NCBI GenBank assembly: GCA_039186435.1
Contig: JBCDAA010000362.1
Location: forward strand, 1-9,146
From: JALVDI01 sp039186435
GTDB taxonomy: Bacteria > Myxococcota_A > Polyangia > Polyangiales > Houyiibacteriaceae
Length of the DNA: 9,146 nt
Direction of reading: 5' to 3'
Shown: positions 1 through 6,709 of the stretch, in pieces
How the letters are laid out: the number at the start of each line of letters is the position of its first letter
Position numbering within the stretch: the stretch's first letter is position 1
Position numbers and translations under genes: made by a program
The notes under the pieces: generated by a model
Databases searched by the model: none
What the model saw: only the letters and a program-made list of their open reading frames with translations
Told to the model about the DNA's origin: nothing

Positions 1-146
1 ACCCGCGCGATCTCGCCCACCGTCGTCGCCTCGAAACCGTCTTTCAGAAGTACGCGTCGCGTGGCTTCGAGCATCGCCGCGACGAGGGCACGGCTGCGGT
101 CCTGCTGCGGTTTCTTGCGAGGAGTGAGCCGAGGCATGCGCGCCAT
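1..146 (-). CDS. TetR/AcrR-family transcriptional regulator, N-terminal fragment
   Basis: Reading the minus strand from the ATG at 146 gives 48 complete codons that stay open to the window edge, so the gene continues to the left and only its DNA-binding end is visible. The peptide begins MARMPRLTPRKK, then QQDRSRALVAAMLEATRRVLL and KDGFEATTVGEIARV. This is the standard opening of TetR repressors: a basic N-terminal tail, helix 1 (about residues 16-29), then the helix-turn-helix starting at GFEATTVGEIARV. Members bind palindromic operators as dimers and let go when a ligand binds the C-terminal domain, which is not visible here. Three in-frame ATGs (158, 146, 137) compete as start. A GAGG lies at 163-160, too close to 158 and about 13 bases from 146, so 146 is a compromise. 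The gene begins about 29 bases after the lipoprotein stop, suggesting co-transcription. Family call is firm; ligand and targets are unknown. Confidence 0.85.
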   Translation of the reverse strand, partial: MARMPRLTPRKKPQQDRSRALVAAMLEATRRVLLKDGFEATTVGEIAR

Positions 147-168
147 GCAAGGGAGCATACCTCGGCTC
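126..168 (-). promoter_or_regulatory. Inverted repeat enclosing the tetR start region
   Basis: A perfect 9-base inverted repeat, GAGCCGAGG at 126-134 and CCTCGGCTC at 160-168, flanks a 25-base loop. In the mRNA the left arm includes the only Shine-Dalgarno-like GAGG (163-160) and would pair with codons 5-7 of tetR, while the candidate start codons at 158, 146 and 137 lie in or at the edge of the loop. A shorter nested repeat (gcatg-N5-catgc, 134-148) sits inside. It could hide the ribosome-binding site in the RNA or act as a DNA operator for autoregulation. With this GC content a 9-base match by chance is possible, and there is no T-run to make it a terminator. Confidence 0.4.
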
Positions 169-175
169 GGCGGGA

Positions 176-3100
176 TCAATCGAAACGAGTCCAGAAGCCG
201 TATTGGACCACTAGCTGGACGTCCTGCACGCGATCCCATTGAAGGCTTGGTACATCCTCGATTCGGAGCCGGTAGCGCCCGGCGAGGGGACGTCCGGCGA
301 ACGATGTCCGCCAGTAGTCCTCGAGGAGACTGCGATCCGCACTCGAAACAGGATTGGTGACGTACCGCTCGGCCACGAGCGCCTTGCCCGGCGCCTCGCC
401 ATCGAAGAGCGGCGCGAGATAGGTGCTCCCGTCGTAGCTACGCACCTCGTAGGGACCATCGTGCCGCAACGATACCGGCAGGAACGCGCTCGCGTTGCAG
501 GTCGTTGGCCAGTCCGAGTCCTCGCAGTCGCGAACTGCTGTGCCGACCACATTGACCGCAAAGCGGCTCATTCGATAGTTGAAGCTGCCGAGCGATATCC
601 CACCCTCGGGAAGAAGCTCACGCTGTTCGAGTTCCTCAAGAGAGAGCGCGAAGGTGGACTCCCAGAAGCAGCGCTCTGGAAGTGCTCCTGCTTCGCCAGG
701 CGGACAAGAGACCGTCCCATCCGGACAGATCGGCTCGCACACGTACTGCCAGTTGTCTGCCCGGAACTGGTCACCGGTGGTGTCCTCACAGCTCGCAGCC
801 GGCCAGCTCAAGTCTTCGTCCGTGGAGAAGTAGCTGTTTGGAGTTGCATCCTCGATCGACATCTCCAACTGGGGCGCTGCGAAGTCGACGAACTCAAGAG
901 CGTCTGTCGGATCAACACGCGGCCGGAACCGCACGCGAACATCCTGCGAAACAGGGTTGCTCACGGGTACGAAGTAGCGTCGCCAGCACGCATGTTCCCA
1001 AGGCTCAGCAGCGAGGGGTATGGCGTCCATCGTCGTGATATCGCTACCGTCCGCGGCGAGAATCTCGACTCGGAGACCCGAGTCCGCAGGCGTCTCGACC
1101 ATCTCGCAGTTCATCGTTGCGACCCGCTCGTACCAGGAGAGCAGGTGATCTCCGTCCGCGAGCGTCAGTCCTTGCGTCCACCACGGGAGTTCCGGCGTTG
1201 CGCCTTCTTCGGGCTCAAGCGCGGGCAGCGCATACGCCAAACGCGCCGCAGTCGCGCCACCGAGGGCGTTTGCCTGCTCCGGCGGCAAGGCACCTTCCGA
1301 CTCACCAAAGGGAGTCTCCGGCAGAGCGCTCGCGACGAGCGAGTACCCGTCTGCACTCGCCTCCGCGGCCCATCCTCCCGTCACAACGTCGTACGTATGC
1401 GACGGATCCGAACTCCAGAGGAGGAGGTTCCACCCTTCAAGATCACACGCGATGCGTTCACGGTAGATATCGTCACGGAGAGAAATCACCGTGGTGTCGA
1501 TCTCATCCTGAAGCGGAAACGTGACTTGGTAGGTATCCGCGAAGGTCTCGAGCTTTTCTAGCCAGTCGCCTAGGTAGGCTTCGGCGTAGTTGTCCTCATT
1601 CTCGTAGTCGCGAATGCGGTTGTAGTCGATCCCCTGGGACGTACAGAGAGTGTCGACCCATGCCGAAGGCGCTTCGCCGGTGCCGTAGCTCTCGACGTCC
1701 ATCTCGCTAAGGTCGACGCCAAAGCGCTGTTCCGTCGCGCGACGCGCAAGATACGCCAGCCGAATCGCCGACCTCCGCGCTTCCTCGTAGCGTTCGTTGG
1801 CGGTGTTGTAACGCCGGCGCATGACGGTGTTGACGTTGTACTCGCGGCCAACCGAGTCGACGTCCTGCAAGAGCACGTTCGCCGCTGCGCGGCCCGCCGA
1901 GGCACGCTGCTGATTGAGCTGCGCAAGGACCCCGTTGATGCGGCTGTACGTTGCAGCAAGCTCACTTGCGGAAGCCGCGAGCGCATCGATCCGCTGACCA
2001 AGACTCAACGTGATCTGGATAAGAACTTCTGTCTGCTGAAGACCAAGGGCCTCTTCCTGGAGCGCGATCTGCTGCAGTGCAGCCGCGTTGGATACGCCCT
2101 GAGCGAGACTTCCGCAGGTCTGCGCAGCGTCCACCACCTTGCCGACGCTCGACGGATTGAAGCTCGTGATCGTCGACGCCGCATCGAACACCGCCTTGCC
2201 GCATTTCGCGACCTCGCCGAGGCGTTCCATGAAGCTCGGCTCCGCGGTCAAACTCTGCTCCTCGATGTCGAGCAGCTCGAGCTCAATATTCAACTGGTTG
2301 ATCTGCGCCTCCGCGAGTCGGAGATCGGCGGAGAAATCTCGAAGAGTGCTCGCCACGTGCCGTGTCGACATCACAACGGACTCAAACGTTCCGCGAAGCT
2401 CCGCGACGCTCTGTCCGTACGCACCACGATAGATCGGGAACGTCGGATCGATATTTCCGGCTGCAACGTCTTCCGCGACCGTCTGCGGCATCTCGAACAG
2501 GACCATTCGCTCAAGCGAGCCTTCGATCTCGTCCGCTCCGCAGCTCAGCAGACCCGCAAGCACACCAAGATCATCCAACGTGTTCACGTCCGGGACGGCG
2601 AGTACGTCAAGGCAGCCGCCTTCACGCCGCTCGTGCGTTGCAAGGCACGCGAGCTCCATCGCATCGAGAGCATCTCCAACCGAAAGCTGAGCCGGAGAAT
2701 CGCCTTCGCCATTGAAGAGAATGATCGGCTCGCTAATGAGGGTGTCGTCAGGCGAGCTGTGATGGACGGGATTCTCCGCCCACTGAAGCGCGCGATAGAG
2801 ATGTCCATGCGAGTTGGTTCGAAAGATGTCGTCTTGGACCTGCGCCGAGTAGACGCCAGGCTGATTCACCGGCCAGACATGCGTCAGCATGGGGCAGAGC
2901 GCACCGTCCGTGGCCTCCAGGAGACCTCCTGTGAACGCGTCGCCGGGACCGAACTCGAAGAGCTGCGGAAAGCCCGGGCTCCCAGACCCGTCCGAGAGAA
3001 GAATGCAGCTTCCGTCGTAGGGGCCACCGTTGAGCTCAGGATCATCTGGGTTGTACGCAAAGCCTGTGCGGCGGACGATTTGCGCATCCGAAATGCTTGC

Positions 3101-6100
3101 CCCAAGCCCTTCGAGAACCGTCGTGAGCCAAGCCGGGCTGGGCGAAATGCCGCCGTAGTTGTCTCCCCATCCCGAACCCCACGCAGTCCCGTTTCGACAG
3201 TTGATGCCGCCGCCGTTCAAGTCGACACAGGCCGTCGAGACATTGCCAAAACGTAGGCATGCCGTTTCGCCATCCTCTCCAAGGTGCTCGATTCCTCCCG
3301 TCGGCTCAGACTGCGGACAGGCCCAACCGTTGACGATGTAGTCGTCCGGGATCGGAATCGTGCGCGTTGTCGAAAACAGGCGAGGGGCCGTCGTGTTGCC
3401 AAGAAGTCCGACGGTATAGAGGGCTCGGCCGACCCGGTGGCTCCACTCCCGGCGGGCACGAACGTCGCTGCACGACCCACCCGCGCCACAGAGAAATGGG
3501 CGCCCGTTCTGCGGAGGATTCCCGCACAACCCTCCGGGACCCTCGGCGAGCGGGTGAGGAGCACACGGAAATGCGTCATCCGCGTTCGGGCCATTCTGAA
3601 GCGTCCCCGTTCCAAACCACGGGGATCCGCCGCGGTTTGTGTAGCCGAAGGAAAGAAGCTCTGGGTCGTAGCCGATCCAGTGAGCGAGCTCTCGAAACGC
3701 GGCTTCGTTGAACCATGGCGAGTTCGCGATCTCGGCGATCACATCCGTGCCAGTCTGGCCCGCGCGAAGCCGAACAAGATCGTGGCAGGAAAAGCTCTCG
3801 TGGCCGTCGAAGTCAGACACCGAGAACCCCAGCGACATCGTCGACACCTCCGTCGTCGCGCCCATGGGTGCTCCAGGAAAGAGATTCAACTGGCAGGAGG
3901 CTTCATCGTTTACAGCAACGGGGCAGACAGGACAGTCCTCCCCGACGTCGCAGTGGCACGGAATGCCCTCGCTCACGAAATAGCAAGCCGGGCGATCTCC
4001 CATTGCCGCGGTAACCAGCTCTCCATGTCCAAGGCATCGCTCCAGCCCCGCTGTGTCGGGACCGAAGATACAAACCCCCTCGACGCAACTACCGCCGTCG
4101 CACCCGGTATCGTCGGCACAAGCGGTTGGGGTCAGCGCTTCCACATTGACCACTCCTCCGCAAAGCGCCTCCAGCTCCTCGCGCGCGCTTTCCGCGCGGC
4201 GATCCATTTCGAGCCCTGTGAGGACGACTTCTTCTCCTAGAAAGTCTGCTCGCGCAGCGGCGTCTTTCGCAATCTGAATGAAGTAGCGATAGCTCGACTC
4301 GATCGCGTCTCGCCCGGCTGCTGCCTCGATGACCTCCGACTCCAGCGGCACGCGCAGATCGCAATCCACGTCGCCACAGCACGTGCGCGGCCGCGGACAA
4401 TCGAGGGGATTGACCTCCACGCTAGCTGCAGCGCGCTCCACCACCGCGCGACCCACCGGAACAAGCATCGAACGCGAGTAGGCGCCCGTCTGAGGTCCCG
4501 GTTCCAGGCCGAAACCCGTCAGCGCCTCGCGACTCGTTCCGCGGCGCACCGTCACGTAGATACGTCCCGCGCCAGGAATCGCTTCGCCTCGATAGGCGAG
4601 GGGCAGATCGCTCGGCCTCACAGCGAACTCGAGAAACTTGTCAGCGAAGCCGCTCTCGCGATCGGTACCCGACACCGCGCGGGCCGGGATCTGGTGATCC
4701 TCAAGCGCGCAGCCTTGGCCGCTCACCTGCTGGGTGGTCGCGCACTCGAGACCATCTCGACCCCACCAGAGTTCGTAGTTTTCGTCCGTTTCGTCGAGGC
4801 CAAAGATGCGAACGCGCACCTGGTCGACGCCACCCTTCTCATCCGGCGCGCCGATGTCGACGCGAACCCGCGAAGGAACCACCGAGCGCGCGTAGCCGAG
4901 CGCCGTCGCGACCATCGCCGCGGGCGAGCCGCTCCGTACATCGACGATCGATCCGCCGCGCACGTCCACGCGTTCGAGGGCGCCGCGAAGCTTGCTCGCC
5001 ACGAAGTCGAACGCCTGCAGTACGCCGCGCTCCGCGTAGGTTCGGCTCGCCGCGTTGCCGTTGACGCCCGTGCGCTCGTCGACGGTGTCGTCGAAGCGCG
5101 CCACGCCAACCTGCTCCGCAAAGTAGTACGCCGGATCGGGGGCGATGGCGGACTCCTGGGTGCCGGTGACGCGAAGGACGCGCTGACCCTCTTCCCGAAC
5201 CGGGCGAATCGTTCGGCCGAGTGTTCGCGCCTCGCGCGTCAGAATCTTCGCAGCTTCGATCAGCTCATCGGCGTCGGCGCCCGCGTTCTCCGCGAGCCAG
5301 GCCCGCGTGCTGGACGAGGAGTCTCCGCCAAACGCCACCGGATGATCTTCTCGGAGGGCGGCCTGAATGTCGTCGAGGAGCGCGTCCTCACTTCGGTTCA
5401 CACCCGTTCGGGGATCGACCCGAACCGCGCGGAGAACAGCCACCGCGTGATAGAGCTCGGGGGTGACCTCGTCGCAGCGAGGCGGCGGCACATCGTCGGG
5501 ATCGTCTTCCGGCTCGTCGTCGGGCGGCGGAGGACAGTCGACCGGACCCACGCAGTCCTGATTGGGAAGAAGGTTGCCAGCCGCATCGCGACATCCCGGG
5601 TAAGGACAAACCTGCGACTCCCCGCCGGGAAGCCAGCACTCGGTGCAACCGGTGGGCGGCGGCTCTTCCGGCTCATCGCAGGGTACCGCCATGTCGTCGC
5701 AGAGCGGGGTGAGCTCGCCGTTGCGATAGCAGTCATCTGAGCAGACTTCCTCCTGCCCGCCCGGGATGTAGCAGATGTGGCAGTCGTGCTCGGGAGAACC
5801 GGCCCAAAGCCCGAACGCTTCCGACCGTGAATTATGACGCCCATATTGTGCCACAGCCGCCGCGCGAGCACCGTCGCGATCTCGGGAGCGCCTCGCGTCC
5901 GCTTCTGCAAGAATCGCGTCCTCCGCGGCTTCTGCCGCTTCCACCATCGCGCTCATCGCTTCCGCGGTCGCACCGGTCACCACGAACGCGAGGGACACGT
6001 CGTCCCGCCGATCGGAGGACAACCCTTCGCCTCCATCGCTTCGTCCGCCCGGAACCGTCTGCGTCAACACCCCGTCGTCACAGATGTCCGCGTCGAGGAT

Positions 6101-6676
6101 CTCCGCGCCTTCAAGAGCTGCCGCGCGAAACGCCTCCGTCGCCAGAATACGAAACGACCCGCGTGAATCGGTGTCCGGAATCGGGATCGTAAACGAGAGA
6201 CCACGGCCGGTCAGCGCCGTTTCCCGCTCCGAGATCCGCTCGCCTTCCTCAAGCGGCGCGCGATCCTCCGTACGCCCGTCGATGAAGACGTCGAGGGGCT
6301 TGATCGCGGATGCAAGCGTCATCCACTGGTGCCCCATGCACAGGTGCTCCTGCTGCGCCTGAACGCGAGCGCGCACATCGCACGTCTTCGGGGCGGTGCG
6401 ACCCGTGGAGCTCGTCACGTCGCGAAAGCGGGTTGCGATCGTGTCCGCGCAGACGTTCGCAAGGGCGCTCGCAAGCTCGTCGATGCGAGCGTCGCTACCG
6501 ATGGTCGCGCGCTCGAGGCGGAGCGAGGTGCCGTCCGGGACCTGAATCCCGATGGTGCGACCTGCGGAGAGGGCGCGAGAGGTTTGCGCGAATCCGCCTG
6601 TCTCGTCTGCCCCGCACCCCGCGATGCCTAGCAAGACAACTATCGACGCAAAACCGATCGATTTCAGCCTGAACAT
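176..6676 (-). CDS. Giant cysteine-rich lipoprotein with TcA-like helical shaft and C-terminus
   Basis: The start at 6676 gives 2166 residues; it has GGAG five bases upstream and yields a normal signal peptide, whereas the in-frame ATG at 6709, directly after the previous stop, adds 11 residues before the signal. Residues 1-20 are MFRLK, a hydrophobic stretch and lipobox IAGC, with Cys21 the lipidation site and Gly at +2, so outer-membrane anchoring is likely if the usual Asp+2 rule holds. Next come a helical Ala/Glu-rich part (about 240-285), a duplicated Cys module (298-381), a Pro/Asp-rich linker, a beta-rich part (about 590-720), a Cys-x5-Cys-x4-Cys-x4-Cys module (853-869), long helices (about 1420-1655), a beta-sandwich-like part ending in APQLE (about 1743-1940), and a C-terminus ending WDRVQDVQLVVQYGFWT. 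From memory, the helices and C-terminus resemble the TcB-binding end of TcA subunits. With an Rhs gene just upstream, a Tc-type partner is my best guess. No domain was confirmed by search; a generic myxobacterial lipoprotein is the alternative. Confidence 0.85.
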   Translation of the reverse strand: MFRLKSIGFASIVVLLGIAGCGADETGGFAQTSRALSAGRTIGIQVPDGTSLRLERATIGSDARIDELASALANVCADTIATRFRDVTSSTGRTAPKTCDVRARVQAQQEHLCMGHQWMTLASAIKPLDVFIDGRTEDRAPLEEGERISERETALTGRGLSFTIPIPDTDSRGSFRILATEAFRAAALEGAEILDADICDDGVLTQTVPGGRSDGGEGLSSDRRDDVSLAFVVTGATAEAMSAMVEAAEAAEDAILAEADARRSRDRDGARAAAVAQYGRHNSRSEAFGLWAGSPEHDCHICYIPGGQEEVCSDDCYRNGELTPLCDDMAVPCDEPEEPPPTGCTECWLPGGESQVCPYPGCRDAAGNLLPNQDCVGPVDCPPPPDDEPEDDPDDVPPPRCDEVTPELYHAVAVLRAVRVDPRTGVNRSEDALLDDIQAALREDHPVAFGGDSSSSTRAWLAENAGADADELIEAAKILTREARTLGRTIRPVREEGQRVLRVTGTQESAIAPDPAYYFAEQVGVARFDDTVDERTGVNGNAASRTYAERGVLQAFDFVASKLRGALERVDVRGGSIVDVRSGSPAAMVATALGYARSVVPSRVRVDIGAPDEKGGVDQVRVRIFGLDETDENYELWWGRDGLECATTQQVSGQGCALEDHQIPARAVSGTDRESGFADKFLEFAVRPSDLPLAYRGEAIPGAGRIYVTVRRGTSREALTGFGLEPGPQTGAYSRSMLVPVGRAVVERAAASVEVNPLDCPRPRTCCGDVDCDLRVPLESEVIEAAAGRDAIESSYRYFIQIAKDAAARADFLGEEVVLTGLEMDRRAESAREELEALCGGVVNVEALTPTACADDTGCDGGSCVEGVCIFGPDTAGLERCLGHGELVTAAMGDRPACYFVSEGIPCHCDVGEDCPVCPVAVNDEASCQLNLFPGAPMGATTEVSTMSLGFSVSDFDGHESFSCHDLVRLRAGQTGTDVIAEIANSPWFNEAAFRELAHWIGYDPELLSFGYTNRGGSPWFGTGTLQNGPNADDAFPCAPHPLAEGPGGLCGNPPQNGRPFLCGAGGSCSDVRARREWSHRVGRALYTVGLLGNTTAPRLFSTTRTIPIPDDYIVNGWACPQSEPTGGIEHLGEDGETACLRFGNVSTACVDLNGGGINCRNGTAWGSGWGDNYGGISPSPAWLTTVLEGLGASISDAQIVRRTGFAYNPDDPELNGGPYDGSCILLSDGSGSPGFPQLFEFGPGDAFTGGLLEATDGALCPMLTHVWPVNQPGVYSAQVQDDIFRTNSHGHLYRALQWAENPVHHSSPDDTLISEPIILFNGEGDSPAQLSVGDALDAMELACLATHERREGGCLDVLAVPDVNTLDDLGVLAGLLSCGADEIEGSLERMVLFEMPQTVAEDVAAGNIDPTFPIYRGAYGQSVAELRGTFESVVMSTRHVASTLRDFSADLRLAEAQINQLNIELELLDIEEQSLTAEPSFMERLGEVAKCGKAVFDAASTITSFNPSSVGKVVDAAQTCGSLAQGVSNAAALQQIALQEEALGLQQTEVLIQITLSLGQRIDALAASASELAATYSRINGVLAQLNQQRASAGRAAANVLLQDVDSVGREYNVNTVMRRRYNTANERYEEARRSAIRLAYLARRATEQRFGVDLSEMDVESYGTGEAPSAWVDTLCTSQGIDYNRIRDYENEDNYAEAYLGDWLEKLETFADTYQVTFPLQDEIDTTVISLRDDIYRERIACDLEGWNLLLWSSDPSHTYDVVTGGWAAEASADGYSLVASALPETPFGESEGALPPEQANALGGATAARLAYALPALEPEEGATPELPWWTQGLTLADGDHLLSWYERVATMNCEMVETPADSGLRVEILAADGSDITTMDAIPLAAEPWEHACWRRYFVPVSNPVSQDVRVRFRPRVDPTDALEFVDFAAPQLEMSIEDATPNSYFSTDEDLSWPAASCEDTTGDQFRADNWQYVCEPICPDGTVSCPPGEAGALPERCFWESTFALSLEELEQRELLPEGGISLGSFNYRMSRFAVNVVGTAVRDCEDSDWPTTCNASAFLPVSLRHDGPYEVRSYDGSTYLAPLFDGEAPGKALVAERYVTNPVSSADRSLLEDYWRTSFAGRPLAGRYRLRIEDVPSLQWDRVQDVQLVVQYGFWTRFD
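1715..2420 (-). other. Long helical hairpin (coiled-coil) in the lipoprotein
   Basis: Residues about 1420-1490 and 1525-1655 are rich in Leu, Ile, Glu, Gln and Ala with near-heptad spacing (for example INQLNIELELLDIEEQSL, then ALQQIALQEEALGLQQTEV). They are joined by a less polar, Ala/Ser/Val-rich stretch (about 1492-1521) bounded by Cys1492 and Cys1521. The arrangement of two long helices around a more hydrophobic tip is that of a coiled-coil hairpin such as the TcA channel shaft. The later part (NERYEEARRSAIRLAYLARRA) resembles the helix that opens the TcA C-terminal region. The fold is inferred by eye from sequence. Confidence 0.6.
5534..5785 (-). repeat. Tandem duplication of a cysteine module inside the lipoprotein
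   Basis: Residues 298-333 (5785-5678) and 343-381 (5650-5534) align as C-x2-C-x2-PGG-x3-VC-x3/4-C, then Gly-x-Leu-x-Pro or similar, and two further cysteines. The first copy begins DCHICYIPGGQEEVC and the second GCTECWLPGGESQVC. A Pro-rich spacer (EPEEPPPT) separates them, and a Pro/Asp-rich linker follows. The DNA of the copies has diverged, so this is an old duplication. Six cysteines per copy suggest a small disulfide-stabilised or metal-binding fold used outside the cytoplasm; no named family is recognised. Confidence 0.8.
6614..6676 (-). other. Lipoprotein signal peptide with lipobox
   Basis: The first 21 codons from 6676 encode a basic head (MFRLK), a hydrophobic core (IGFASIVVLLG) and the lipobox I-A-G-Cys, with Cys21 at 6616-6614. 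The residue after the cysteine is Gly, not Asp, so inner-membrane retention by the classical Lol rule is not expected. This means the protein is exported by Sec and lipid-anchored, unlike standard TcA proteins, which carry no signal peptide. Confidence 0.85.
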
Positions 6677-6681
6677 CTTCA

Positions 6682-6685
6682 CTCC
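6682..6685 (-). promoter_or_regulatory. Shine-Dalgarno GGAG deciding the lipoprotein start
   Basis: In the mRNA, GGAG is followed by TGAAG and then ATG at 6676, which is good spacing. The alternative ATG at 6709 has only a weak AGG ten bases upstream, and the ATG at 6694 has nothing recognisable. The site lies 25 bases after the Rhs stop codon, allowing translational coupling. Confidence 0.7.
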
Positions 6686-6709
6686 ATTCAACATTGAAAC
6701 ACGGAACAT

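Noticed and set aside
120..180. Intrinsic terminator between the lipoprotein gene and tetR
   Set aside because: The inverted repeat here is followed by tetR coding sequence and has no T-run in the direction of transcription.
239..1561. Plus-strand reading frame of 440 codons opposite the lipoprotein C-terminus
   Set aside because: It is Arg-rich, shows no domain, and lies wholly antisense to a frame with clear protein-like sequence; long antisense frames are common at this GC content.
2357..3256. Plus-strand reading frame of 299 codons
   Set aside because: Antisense to the lipoprotein central region, with Arg-heavy composition and no recognisable motif; treated as a shadow.
4840..5430. Two similar RTGVN peptides (DPRTGVN and DERTGVN) in the lipoprotein as a possible internal repeat
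   Set aside because: Similarity does not extend beyond about seven residues, so it is most likely chance.
4694..5740. Plus-strand reading frame of 348 codons
   Set aside because: Antisense to the high-GC front of the lipoprotein, with Ala/Arg/Val-rich, repeat-like shadow composition.
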